A stretch of 60,000 nt of DNA from Zygnema cylindricum (taxonomy: Eukaryota > Streptophyta > Zygnematophyceae > Zygnematales > Zygnemataceae). Positions 43,600 to 54,190 of this stretch are shown piece by piece (position 1 is the stretch's first letter; each line of letters starts with the position of its first letter). The notes beneath the pieces are model-generated. The model searched no databases. It was not told the DNA's origin and saw only the letters and a program-made list of their open reading frames with translations. Position numbers and translations under genes: made by a program. Location: positions 126,001 through 186,000 of the forward strand of contig JBBHKE010000271.1 in the NCBI GenBank assembly GCA_037447655.1, read 5' to 3'.

Positions 43600-43746
43600 T
43601 TAGACTCAGTATACCGACGCAGCTACGGTGGTAAACTAGCGCAGCATCGCAGCATTGCAATATAGCAATTAGCAAGTCACCCAGTCCCACTACATCACAA
43701 TGGTGGATACATCGCAGAGTGGCAGTATAGCATTGCAGCAATTCAA

Positions 43747-44652
43747 CTATTCACTTAATCCCACTGCGTCCCTACAATACTTTAGCTGAGGAGCAGGAAG
43801 GGCTTTAGTGAGCATATCAGCAATCATTTTTGCATCTGGCAAATAACATAATTTAAGCACTCTAGAGAACACTTTTTCTCTTACAAAGTGTAATCGTACA
43901 TCCATGTGCTTGCTTTTGAAGTGATGACTCGGGTTAGAAGCAATGGCAATGGCAGCCTGGTTATCACACCAGATCACCTGTGGACCAACTTGCATGTATC
44001 CTAGTTCTTGTAATATGGATTTTACCCATAAGAGTTCTTTGAGGGCCGAGCTTGCTGCCATATATTACGACTCCGTTGTCGATTGTGCTGTAACCTTTTG
44101 AAGTTTGCTGCTCCAACAGCAAGTACCGTTTCCAATTTGTAGAACGAATCCCGTGGTGGATTTCCGGCTTCGCATGTCGCCATAGCTTGCATCACTCCAT
44201 GTTTGCAGCTTGACTACTCCTCCGCCTAGAGTGAGTATGAGATCTTTAGTTCCTGCCAAATATCTTAAGACTCTCCTTGCTGCATCAAGATCAGATTTTC
44301 TCGGATTTTCTAGATTCCTGCTTAGTACCCCGACTGCTGCAGCAATGTCAAGACGGGTACAGTTCATGAAATAAATTAAGCTTCCCAGTATCTGTCTATA
44401 AGGTATTATTGTCATGTGATCATTCTCCCTTGACTCTAAATACCCGCTAACAATGACACCTGGTTCTGTCTCTTCTCCCTCTAACTTCTGCCGAAACTCC
44501 ATTGGAGTTAAACATCTTTTTGCCCCCCGCATTCCGTACTCATCTAACATGTTTCCAATAGCCTCTTTTTGATTCAATTTTATTATTTTCTTATTTTTGT
44601 CCCTCTCTACCTGGATACCCAAAATATATTTTGCCTCACTGTGGTCCTTCAT
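43747..44652 (-). pseudogene. Copia RT C-terminus and RNase H, element D
   Basis: The protein is the same as element C's at 27482-28387, apart from one Thr/Ala change (LDIAAAVGVL here), and it has the same TAA before MAASSALKELL. Blocks: ILGSLIYFMNCTRLDIAAAV, STTGFVLQIGNGTCCWSSKL, CDNQAAIAIASNPSHHFKSK. The shared stop at the catalytic Glu position shows both copies derive from, or were converted by, one defective sequence. Confidence 0.9.
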
Positions 44653-45624
44653 CTCGAAGCGTTAGTTTAGAGCAGTTTTGATTTTGTTAATTTCAGCCAT
44701 TGATTAGTTAGTTAATAGCAAATCATCTACATATACTGCTATATACACCATCCCATTTTTACCCTTTAGAACGTAGAGAGAGTGATCAAAACCTATCCTT
44801 TGAAATCTTAGGCTAGTGAAAAATTCATCAAGCTTTAGATTCCACTATCTAGGGGCCTATTTCAAGCCGTACAAAGATTTTAGCAACTTGCATACTAAGT
44901 GCTCTTTTCCTGGTTCCACATACTTTTCAGGCTGCTGCATGTAAATGGTCTCTTATAGTTCTCCGTGCAAAAAGGCCGTCTTTACATCAATCTGATGTAT
45001 TTCCATATCTTCTATAGCAGCTAGAGACAGCAAAATCCTAACTGTCGGAAATCTTACAATCGGAGAAAATGTTTCTTCAAAATCGATTCCTTCTTTTTGA
45101 TTGTACCCCTTTGCCACAAGTCTGGCCTTATAACGTTCAATGGTGTTATCGAGATTTAACTTCACCTTGAATACCCATTTGCAGCCGATCGCTTTTCGGT
45201 CTGGAGGAAGGTCCACAAGCTCCCATGTTTGAGCCTCCATGATTGACTTCATTTCGTCTTTTGCTGCCTCGATCCAGTGATTCGGTTCTGGTGATGAGAA
45301 GGCCTCCTGTATGGTCAAAGGCTCCCCTAAGGCTGCCAAGTAGGCAAAGTGAGAGCTTGCTTGCAAGCAGCTGCTTGATCTTCTTCCCCCTGGAAATTCG
45401 GAGGCCGAAATCGTTGGATGCCGTGCATTGCGCTGATTGCGCTGGTTGTGATCTGTGTGTATTGACCGTTGTTGGTCCGTCTGGATCCAAATTTGTTGAG
45501 GAACTTGGAGAGAGTCGGACTCCGGAGTCACCACCGGAGATTGTGGAATCTGCGGGACAATATCCTGCATGCAATCTAAAATGACATATTCTTGTACCTT
45601 TTGTTGCTTTTGCTGCTCTGTCAT
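44653..45624 (-). pseudogene. Copia reverse transcriptase, element D
   Basis: MTEQQKQQKVQEYVILDCMQ at 45624, then MEAQTWELVDLPPDRKAIG, YKARLVAKGYNQKEGIDFEE, IVRFPTVRILLSLAAIED and VKTAFLHGEL. A TAA at 44953 and, further on, the stops shared with C. The catalytic YVDD is at 44722-44733. The first 670 bp are open and would encode the RT fingers and part of the palm. Confidence 0.9.
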
Positions 45625-45629
45625 TTAAA

Positions 45630-46583
45630 TTATATTATGGAGTCTAGTTCATCTTTAACAATGATGTTCCTTGCTACAACTATTTTCTGCCTCTCAAACA
45701 CAAAGACTCTATAACCTTTTGAGTGATCATCATATCCTAACAGAATACCCTGTAATCCCTTCGGTTCCATTTTCCATCTATCTGTACACGTATCCAATAT
45801 AAAGCATTGACTACCAAAGACCTTGAAATTGCTAACATCTGGTTTATTTCCTGTCCAAATCTCGTAAGGAGTAGTTTTTACTGATCTTGATCCTATCCTA
45901 TTCTTAATATAAATTGCACAATTTAGAGCCTCAGCCAAGGATTTCGGATGCACATTTTTATCTGCAAGCATTGACCTAGAGCTCTCCGTGAGAGTTCTAT
46001 TCAGTCTTTCTGACAAGCCAATTTTTTCCGGTGAATATGGAACAGTCAATAGATGACTTATTCCCTCCTCGAGTAAAAAGGTTTCAAATTCCTTTGATGT
46101 ATATTCACCACTATTGTCCGATCTGAGCTGCAAAATAGGTGAATTATGAAGTTTTTGAGCCCATGCTTTGTAGTGTTCGAAGTGACCAAACACTTCACTC
46201 TTCTCCTTCATGAAGTAAACTTTTGTAAACTTGGAGAAATCATAAGTGAAGGTGACCATATATTTCATCCCCCCAGCAGATGGAACCTTCGCCGGACCAA
46301 AGACATCCGAATGAATTTGTTGTAATAGTTTCGTTGATCGATGCTCAGACTCTGTAGGAAATGGCAATCTGTGGATTTTGCCTAAAGCGCAACAATCACA
46401 AGTTTTACCCGGCTCATTTGTGATTGATACACCCTCTATTTTTCCAACAAGGACTAGTTTCCTCAAACTATCATAGTTTACATGGCCTAATCTTTTATGC
46501 CACAACTCATCTAAGTGCAAGACACCGGAGTACACAACATCATTCTCCTTGGTATTAGCCATATCCATGCGATACATCTTCAT
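45630..46583 (-). CDS. Copia integrase with GAG-pre-integrase domain, element D
   Basis: An open frame of 317 codons, the longest in the window. Order: MKMYRMDMANTKENDVVYSG, zinc-binding LWHKRLGHVNYDSLRKLVLV and CDCCALGKIHRLPFP, first core Asp in IHSDVFGPAKVPSAGG, second Asp in RSDNSGEYTSKEFE, Glu in LSERLNRTLTESSRSM, and the end VSNFKVFGSQCFILDT with GILLGYDDHSKGYRVFVFER. The DDE triad is complete, though the usual DNGGEY is DNSGEY and QNGVSE is KIGLSE. It is part of a pol whose other domains carry stops, so it is unlikely to be made as a working polyprotein. Confidence 0.9.
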   Translation of the reverse strand: MKMYRMDMANTKENDVVYSGVLHLDELWHKRLGHVNYDSLRKLVLVGKIEGVSITNEPGKTCDCCALGKIHRLPFPTESEHRSTKLLQQIHSDVFGPAKVPSAGGMKYMVTFTYDFSKFTKVYFMKEKSEVFGHFEHYKAWAQKLHNSPILQLRSDNSGEYTSKEFETFLLEEGISHLLTVPYSPEKIGLSERLNRTLTESSRSMLADKNVHPKSLAEALNCAIYIKNRIGSRSVKTTPYEIWTGNKPDVSNFKVFGSQCFILDTCTDRWKMEPKGLQGILLGYDDHSKGYRVFVFERQKIVVARNIIVKDELDSII

Positions 46584-46670
46584 ACTATCTCTAGTACCTG
46601 TAACCGCAACCTTGCCATTTTTGCTATCAACCTACCGACCATTTTTCAAATTAACCTCAAAGCCTTTACT

Positions 46671-46984
46671 CTATACCAACGAAGTAGAAAACAGATTTTT
46701 CTTAAATTCAGGCACAAACAAGACATTGTGAAGAGTCCTTTCAATTGCTTTTCCTTCTACATCAACTAGTGAGGACACATCACCCACAGTACGAGTCAGG
46801 ACACTCATTCCACAAGCATAATAAATATTTTTCTCCAGCGTTGTTTTCAGATTTTTGAAGATGGCCTTGTTCCAGCACATGTGGGTTGTTGCTCCTATAT
46901 CCAATATCCATCCACGGTCCTTCGCGCCCTCCATCGCAGCCGCCATAGCGAAAAGATCCGTATCATCCTCCGTCAAAGTCTCGT
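46671..46984 (-). pseudogene. Copia aspartic protease, element D
   Basis: EDDTDLFAMAAAMEGAKDRG then WILDIGATTHMCWNKAIFKN: the active site reads D-I-G, changed from D-S-G. The rest, TVGDVSSLVDVEGKAIERTL and NVLFVPEFKKNLFSTSLV, is open and matches C and E. It is separated from gag by a stop near 46984. Confidence 0.85.
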
Positions 46985-47894
46985 CTAAGAGAGACGAAGA
47001 AGCCGAAAATAATGCATTTCCACGATGTGTAAGCCCCGTGAAGCCTTTGTAAAACGGGCTTTGTTGCCATCCCGGCCTGTATAAACCTGTATCGTTAGCT
47101 TTTTTAAGCTTAGGACAGAATTTGTATCCATGACCTCTCTCACTACAATAAAAGCATGCATTGTTTGATTGTCTATTTCCACCTTGATTAAGCTGTCTGA
47201 ACTGATTAAACTAATTCTTTTGCTGATTAAACTATCATTTTCTCTCAAAGTCTGAATTAAAAGCCTGTACTTGCTCAACATTGAGAATATTAGATGTAGC
47301 TTCCTCTTCTAGTAATATATTGATGGCTAACTGTAAGGTCCAGCTAGCTTTATCTTTTTGTTTGAGCATGTTAGATGCTCGTTTAATACTACGAGGGAGA
47401 CCCCTCATGAGCAAAGCTGCCTGTTGAAAAGGAGGAAACACACCACCTGCGCAAGCATGTGCATCTAAAAGGATACGAAATTTGTTAGAATATTCAGCCA
47501 TTATACCGGGAGTGTACTTATAATCCCAAATTTTTCCAGCCAATAGAAGCTCTTCCTGGTCATTGGCCTTTTCATAATCACTTTTAAGTGATTTCCAGAT
47601 ATCAATTGTTTTTTTCATTTTAATCCGAGACATAGCTAAGTCCTTAGATATACAAAATTTTAGAAGAGAACGAGCTTGCGTATTTTTTTTAGACCATGAC
47701 AGATCAGATTCATCTTGCGAACCATCCAAGATAACTAAAAGATTGACATTCTCAAAATGTGTCTCCACCATATCCGCCCAGTAAACATACTTATCCCCGG
47801 AAAAGATAGGAATTCCATATGACAGGCCCATAACCTGTTGTTCTAGAACCATCGGTGCACGTGGAGGAGCAGCAGTAGTTGTAGAAGTAGACAT
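46985..47894 (-). pseudogene. Copia Gag, element D (starts inside the LTR)
   Basis: ATG at 47894 lies 58 bp inside the LTR. MSTSTTTAAPPRAPMVLEQQ then crosses the primer site and continues VMGLSYGIPIFSGDKYVYWA, DMVETHFENVNLLVILDG, WSKKNTQARSLLKFCISKDL, GGVFPPFQQAALLMRGLPRS and ends in AFNSDFERK at a stop at 47235. The nucleocapsid in the next frame has an intact knuckle CFYCSERGHGYKFC (about 47115-47160). A 219-codon uninterrupted run makes this the best Gag of the family here. Confidence 0.85.
47825..47835 (-). other. Primer-binding site of element D
   Basis: Minus strand ggttatgggcc directly after the LTR end CAACA. It is complementary to the initiator tRNA-Met anticodon arm. Confidence 0.8.
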
Positions 47895-48632
47895 GATACA
47901 CTCTCAAAAGCTATCAAGAATCCTACCAAACAGCTGTTCTTAAGTGCTCACCGATTCTTATATAAGCATTCAAACCTCACAAAACTCTATCAGAATATAA
48001 AGTAGCATAAACAATGATAACTCCCAAAGTTTCAGCACAATTGACCGGAGAACACTCAAGATATAATACTTAGAAGTTTCCCAAAAACTATTTGCAGTTT
48101 TACTACTTGGAAGTCTGGATACAAAATATGTTCTGAGTCCTAAGTCTTATACTTGTGTTGAACTGGCAACACCAGTGTACTTCAGAGGTACATCAAACCA
48201 CCAAGCTACCACTAATCTGTCAAGCTACCACTGAGCTATCACTAAGCTACCACTGAGCTATCACTAAGCTACCAGTGAGTTACCCACTAAGTTACCATTG
48301 AGTTCCACACTAAGTTGACTAGAATCGTATCTATCGCAGTTGCTCTATCCTGTACTGAATCACATTAAGAATATCAGACGTTGCGTTGTCCGTACGGACC
48401 ATATCAAATATAATCGTGGTTGCGTTGTCCTGTTTGTGTTGCAGCTTCGCTGGTGCGCTGCTCTGCTGCTGCGCTGCTCTGCTGTATAGTAGTTGCGTTG
48501 CTTTGTCTGCTCTGCTGCTGCGTTGCTCTGCAGTATAGCAGCTCCGCTGCTCTGTCTGTATAGCATCTGCCTTGCTCTATCTGTATTGCAGCTGCGCTGC
48601 TCTGAGATTGAAAGCTTTCCAAAAAGACAACA
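47836..48632 (-). repeat. 5' LTR of copia element D
   Basis: 797 bp on the minus strand, TGTTGTCTTTTTGG at 48632 to ...ctagaacaaca at 47836. It carries the longest cagcgcagc/cagagcagc block (about 48430-48610), which explains the Cys/Leu- and Gln/Ala-rich frames there, and the agcttagtgatag array. Confidence 0.85.
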
Positions 48633-48637
48633 AAGGG
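48633..48637. repeat. Target duplication aaggg of element D
   Basis: Matches 42900-42904 exactly. Confidence 0.9.
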
Positions 48638-49140
48638 AACTGACACAAGTCAAAACAATCCGTACTACAGTCGGGGTAAATTTTTTTGCTCCTGACTGCA
48701 GCTAGATCTGCGACCGGAAGTTATTATTTGGTCCACTATTATAAGACAAAGTCTTGAAAAGGACACTAACTTGCCAGAATTTGACTTGACGTAAATAATG
48801 GACCAAAGGTCAGCTGTGCCTGAACTAAATTCTTACTGACGGCTAACAGCTAAATCTAGATGCATCCGGAAAATTACGTGGCTATCCACAATGTACCCCT
48901 GAAGGCGGTTGGTGGAAATTGGTTCTATGTAACGGAATTACTATCTTTCAGAAGGTAGAACTTTATCGTCCAACCTCTGTTAGGCGTGAAATAAAGTGCG
49001 TTCCGCTCAATTTATGAAATACAAGGATCTTGTCTAGCTTGGTGCACTCACTCCTGCGTACGCTGAAGACCGTACAGGGTAAAAAGAGCACGGAAATCCT
49101 TGGTGATTTAAAGGTATGCCTGAAAAGCAAACGAGCTTGA
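48638..49140 (+). other. Coding-like remnant before the methyltransferase, unassigned
   Basis: Between stops, the plus-strand frame at about 48850-49010 reads NLDASGKLRGYPQCTPEGGW and KLVLCNGITIFQKVELYRP, which has the look of protein. I do not recognise it. It may be gypsy sequence, or the outer part of the block joined at 42899 through the D insertion. Confidence 0.35.
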
Positions 49141-49428
49141 CATATGTCCAGGGCCTGGAAGGGTTTAGGTCTCCCAGATCCGCGTACTAAACTGTTCTTT
49201 GAAGTAGTGTATCTTATCCATTTCTTCCAAACACGGAAACATCCTTTTGGATACGTCTTAGAAAACGTCGCAGGTTATAATGACACCCGACCTATTGTTC
49301 TCGTAGATTACAAGCGTATCGAATCATTAGTTGGACCGCCACTAATCATCAATGCCGCACGCCTCGGCTCGCTGGCCCAGCGCGTTCGTTCTAAGTGGAC
49401 TTACCTGGTGGACAAAGGCCGGCTCTGA
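49141..49428 (+). pseudogene. C5 DNA methyltransferase domain, C-terminal part (G3)
   Basis: The frame opens MSRAWKGLGLPDPRTKLFFE, the sequence normally just after the PCQ motif, then HPFGYVLENVAGYNDTRPIV (ENV, motif VI, at 49261-49269) and GPPLIINAARLGSLAQRVRS with WTYLV (motif VIII region, equal to G2's GAPLVFDAAQMGSRAYRVRA). It ends at a stop at 49426. Motif I, II and the catalytic Cys are not present on this side. Followed by gypsy RT. Confidence 0.75.
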
Positions 49429-49429
49429 G

Positions 49430-50200
49430 ATGCTAACCTCGCTGTCCGACCACCTAACCTTTCAATTCAGGATGCACTTTTCCTATTTCATATGGTCTAG
49501 ACATGTGTCCAGACAGACTATCCTCCTACATTTTATCTTACCATCCTAGCCCACTACGTGCACTTCCTACACTAGTCGCATATCCAAACTCTCACGCGTA
49601 TTCACATAACATACTTGGTATGCTTCAGAAAACTCATACGGGCGGTCTAGAAGAACCTACTGCTGCGGAGGAAGAACTCCTGCTACATTACATCCCAGAC
49701 ACCACAGTTGCCCCAACACTCATTGAGCGGCAGCGCTGAACCTTACTTGGTCGTGTTATCGATCCTCAATCCCTATCATTTTTTTTGGGCATAGGGTTTG
49801 CAGCCGGTCGATACGCACAGAACCATCCGTCTCAATCACCTTGGAGGGGGAATACACCATTCAAACACACTGCATCTAAATCATCATCTTCTCTCCGAGA
49901 TACATTTTTTCAGCTCTCTACTTTTCCTCCCTCCGCCAAGTCTGACATAGACCACACTATTTACGATTTCTTGAAACCTAGTCACATGAGTTTGTCCATC
50001 CGAGCATACATAGCGGCTAGATCTCAGATACCGGTACGCGCAAGACCACACTGGACAGCTGTATTTCCATCTAGAAGTTGGCATCATGCAGTAAATTGTT
50101 TGCATCAGCTCCCAGTTGAGTATGAGTTGGGACAATCTTCAGTCGCGGATAAGCAGCTAGCAGTTGTACTGGCCATGGAAGCTATTACCATCAGTGCGCC
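49430..50200 (+). pseudogene. Linker between methyltransferase and RT (G3)
   Basis: Frames at 49503-49739 and 49785-50150, the second with FLKPSHMSLSIRAYIAARSQ and HAVNCLHQLPVEYELGQSSV. No known domain. It is longer than the equivalent region in the G2 unit. Confidence 0.45.
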
Positions 50201-51170
50201 TGAAAAACCAACATGGAAATTTGGAGCGGGAATAACAAAACCAGACAACGAACTGTTAGAGGGAGTCATAAACCACTACAGAGACGCGTTCGCTTACTCA
50301 ATGAAAGACTTAGGCCGACACACGACTTACCGAATGTCGATTGACCTAGAAGATGACAGACCCATATTCAAGCCCAAGCATGTTCAATCAAAAACAGAAT
50401 GGGAAACAGTGGACAAACGATCTATAGAGTTACAAGAGGCATGACTAATTTATAGGTCTGATTCCACCTTTGCAGCGCCCACCATCATGCCTCGTAAAAA
50501 AGATGCAGAGGGAAATTATACAGATCGTCGCATGTGCGGGGACTATCGAGAACTGAATTCATGTACAATCCAGGACCGACATCCAATGACTTTGGCAGAG
50601 GTCATTTTTGATCATGTCGGAAGAGCTAAATAATTCAGCAACCTAGATCTGCGACAAGGGTTTAACCAAATTGAGATAGAGGAAAAAAGACTGGCACAAG
50701 ACTGCATTTTGGGGAGTGACGGGCGTTGGGAATGGTGAGTTATGCCCTTTGGCTTGAACAATGCACTAGCAGTATTTCAGAAGGTCATAGACGCAGTCTT
50801 ATATTGACGATTTAATCATTGTTTTAGCCACTATAGAGGAACACGCGGTACATATAGAATAGGTATTGAATGAGTTAAAAAAGGTAGGCCTCAAATGTCA
50901 TCCTGTGAAATGCATCTTTGGAGCCGAAGGGGTACCATATCGTGGGCATTTTATCTCATCCGAGGGAATCACTCCGTTAGTAGTCAAAGTGGAAGCAATC
51001 AGTAAACTACCGGCCCCAACGGATTTGACAAGCCTACGTGCATTCCTAGGGTTAGCCAATTATTATCGGAGGTTCGTTCCTAGTTTTAGCACACTTGCTT
51101 CTCCACTAAACGAACTCTTGAAAAAACCAGTGCCATTCACTTGGGGACCTCCGCAGATCGAGGCATTATA
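50200..51170 (+). pseudogene. Gypsy reverse transcriptase (G3)
   Basis: ELLEGVINHYRDAFAYSMKD and YRMSIDLEDDRPIFKPKH lead into RT; FAAPTIMPRKKDAEGNYTDR, CGDYRELNSCTIQDRHPM, FSNLDLRQGFNQIEIEEK, VMPFGLNNALAVFQKVIDAV; a short deletion and frame change precede YIDDLIIVLA (YIDD at 50800-50811). Then ELKKVGLKCHPVKCIFGAEG and LPAPTDLTSLRAFLGLANYY (connection domain). Stops at about 50443 and 50632. Confidence 0.9.
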
Positions 51171-51668
51171 GGGATTGAAGAACGCATTGTCCACTGCTCC
51201 CATCTTTCACCCACCAAATCATAAGTTACCATTTTGCCTACAAACAGACTTTGATAAGCTCGGTATTGCAGCCATCCTAACTCAGCGCAAATTCACACAT
51301 AAAGAATATGTGGTGGCTTAAGCCAGTCGAAGCAACAATCAAGCAGAATCGAACTACAGTAGTTATGAGGGGGGGTGCTTTGCCTCTGTTTGGGGAATTG
51401 TGCATTTCCGCCATTATCTTTATGGCAAGCCTTTTACCCTCCTTACTGACCATCAACCATTGCATTGGCTCATGACCAATGACAAGCTATCCGGCAAATT
51501 AGCCCGCTGGGCTCTTATTTTGCAGGAATATGATTTGCAGATCATCCATCGACCTAGGCTCCTCAGTTCGAATGCCGACGGTCTTTCTCAAAACCCTTTA
51601 CCCAATTCTACCGATAATGGAGTGCGACAAGATTTCGATGGCGAACCACTTGCAACCCTATCTGCTTG
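51171..51668 (+). pseudogene. Gypsy RNase H (G3)
   Basis: ALSTAPIFHPPNHKLPFCLQ with TDFDKLGIAAILTQ (first Asp), SRSNNQAESNYSSYEGGCFA (Glu), LYGKPFTLLTDHQPLHWLMT (TDHQPL) and LARWALILQEYDLQIIHRPR with NADGLS (last Asp). Each catalytic acidic residue can be seen, with one stop at 51319. Confidence 0.85.
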
Positions 51669-51689
51669 AGCACACTTGATTTACAGTTT

Positions 51690-52716
51690 TGCAGCACCCA
51701 CGAATCACATCACTGAACACGATCCATGGCGGGACGGCGCTTTGGTTCTCTTTTAATCTACTCAGTCATTTCGAGCAGGCACCTTACCGTGAGAGGAGGA
51801 GCGTGTTCGTAAGAGGGCCCAAAATTATTTGTGGATGGAAGATTTACTTATTCGCCTTCTCGCAGATGGAAGTCTTCGGCATATTCTTCGGCCGACAGAA
51901 CGCCTATCACTTATTGACCATATTCTTACTGAACTTGGACACTATAGTACTTAACGCACTTTGAGTTTGGTAAAGGCACGCTATTAGTGGTCAAGCATGC
52001 AGGTTGATGTGGCAGCGGTGTTGTAGGGATGCAGAACATGTGACCGTTCGCGAACCTCATTCTCTAACCGGCATACTACCCTTCAACCTTTGCCTATCTG
52101 AGGTCTCTTCTACAGGTGGTCGCGTGATTTGGCAGGTCCCTTTCCCATTTCCCGAAGGGGCAAGCAATATATCATGATGATGATCAAAATTTTTAGCAAA
52201 TGGGTGGAAGTAGTGGCCCTCCCGCACAAAACACACTAAGGGACTAAGTTTCGTGGCGAATTTCAGGAGATGTTGGAGGAGGCGTTGATCGATCATCGTC
52301 GGACAATCGAGATCATCCCCAAGCGACGGTTTGGCAAAGAGGGCGGTGCAATCAATTAAGAGGGCTTTGCGTAAACATTCCTTGGAGAAACAAATCACTG
52401 TGTGGGATGGATCATTAAGTTATCTTGTCATGGGTTATCGCATGTTTGTACAAGCCAACTTAGCAAATTTCACTCCTTATTATGTGTTTTTTGGTGAACA
52501 GCCACTGCTAGGTAGAAATATACAGAAACCCGCTAATTTTCCTTTGCCGCTTATGTCTAATTCTCTTTTTCTGGAAGAACTAACCAACCAATTTTTGATT
52601 ATTGCTAGGGAAATTCCAATGGCTTTTGAAAACTTGTAGATTGCTCAACATCACCACTCCTTACTGTTTGCAACAAATCGAAGTGGCAGTTACCGGCCAC
52701 AACAAAAACCCTATCG
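51690..52716 (+). pseudogene. Gypsy integrase (G3)
   Basis: Zinc region in pieces (CRTCDRSRTSF), core DLAGPFPISRRGKQYIMMMI and KIFSKWVEVVALPHKT (first Asp), then TKFRGEFQEMLEEALIDHRR and the segment MAKRAVQSIKRALRKHSLEK with LSYLVMGYRMFVQAN. The tail is cut at 52716-52720 where the 5' LTR of E begins, so this unit has no 3' LTR. Confidence 0.8.
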
Positions 52717-53030
52717 GGTGTGTTGTTTTTTGAAAGCTTTAAGTCTTGGTAAATTAGTATGATGACACTGGTCATCAACTAAAGCATTGTTTCATGTATC
52801 TTGGTTTGACACTTACATCCACATCACACATCAAGGGATGTCAACGCAGCTGCGATACAACTACGTTGCTGCAATACAGCAACGCAGTTTTGACGAAGTT
52901 AGGACAACGCAACTGCAATTACATTTGATTCGATCTGCACGGACGACGCGGCTACGGATATTTTAATATGATTCAGTTTAGTATAGAGCAGTTGTGATAG
53001 ATAAGAATCTAGTTAGATCAGCGGTAGCTT

Positions 53031-53035
53031 AGTGG
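53031..53035. repeat. Left target duplication agtgg
   Basis: agtgg here and at 54191-54195, identical. The 3' LTR of E at about 59919 has the uninterrupted gcttagtggtagctcagtgg. Confidence 0.85.
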
Positions 53036-54190
53036 TGAAATTGTATGACCTCCATTGGTCAACAAAATGTATAGCTTATATGAAGCCTCTAGGATAATAT
53101 TTGCAGTTTTTGACTTTTGCAATGAATAAGTACCACCCTGGCATGCAAAAACTCTGACTCACTACACTCGTGTGTAGCCTAGTTTCCCTTGAGTCCGCAG
53201 CAAAAAGAATCATTGAATTTGCTCACCCGATCATTAAGTTATGGTTGTTCAAAGACAGCATATTTATATAGATGGCCTCTAGGAGAGAGGACTTTCAAAA
53301 TTTTGTCTAAGTCCTGAAAACCTCACTAATAGCTACTCTGAACCAAAAAAAATAAAGTACTCTAATTGTTGTACATTCATAGTACACCAGCCGTCGTACT
53401 TTATGTACCGATATATTCGGCACCACTCACGTTCTGCCACGTGGCAAATAGGTCAATGTAATTATGTCCCTTATCTCTTCTGGCATCCTTTAGGATGATG
53501 CCACGTGTCATTTCCTCCCATTTTGCCGAGCTGCTCCCAGATAATTGTTCCGGCATATCGGTACTCACGCGTGCCGTCTGTTCTTTTTCGGCGATCAATT
53601 CACACGTTCGATCTGACGGCGCGCCGAATAAATGTTGACCGTTGAAAATCACCGGTCAATATTCCGTATTGACCGTTGAATTTCAACGGTCAGCATTCCG
53701 TGTTGACCGTTTGAAATTCCTTCTTCCTTTGCGAGCCGTCGATCGCGACATTTAATTTCGTCCGTCGAAATCAAATATTTGTTTCATTTATTTCGTGCGG
53801 TACTGCATTTCGTGCGGTACCACACGTTTCATGTTTCGTTTCGTTACGTAAGTCGTTACAAGGAATATGTCTCTCTGTCATATTTAAATACTTACCAAAT
53901 ACATTGCGTGTAACGTTTCATCAATACCTAACGGATAAGGCGTGAAACAATTTGTACGGCCTTCGTCCAGTGGTTACAGATCAAATCCTGTCTGGGTAAC
54001 GTAGCATTTGCATAGCCTTGTCTTCGGCCCATCATCTCATCTGCCTAAGGCAGCCATGGTTGCCTGTTAATTCTAATCGTCTCATGTGCCTGAGGCAGCC
54101 TGTGGTTGCGCGTCAATTCTCACTGACTACAACAAGTGAGAGCTGCAGGATCCTTTAAAAAGATAGAATATAAAATATCACTTTTCAACA
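53036..54190 (-). repeat. Family-2 solo LTR nested in E's 5' LTR
   Basis: 1155 bp on the minus strand, TGTTGAAAAGTGATATT at 54190 to ...catacaatttca at 53036. It contains the tRNA-like relic (about 53965-54000), the gacctccattggtc end block and a local array of ttgaccgttgaa units (53634-53718). Inserted after E. Confidence 0.9.
53634..53718. repeat. ttgaccgttgaa tandem/palindromic array
   Basis: Three units of about 30 bp, each built around ttgaccgttgaaa and ttcaacggtcag, alternately forward and inverted. It lies in the U3 part of the solo LTR and is absent from the other family-2 LTRs. Confidence 0.65.
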
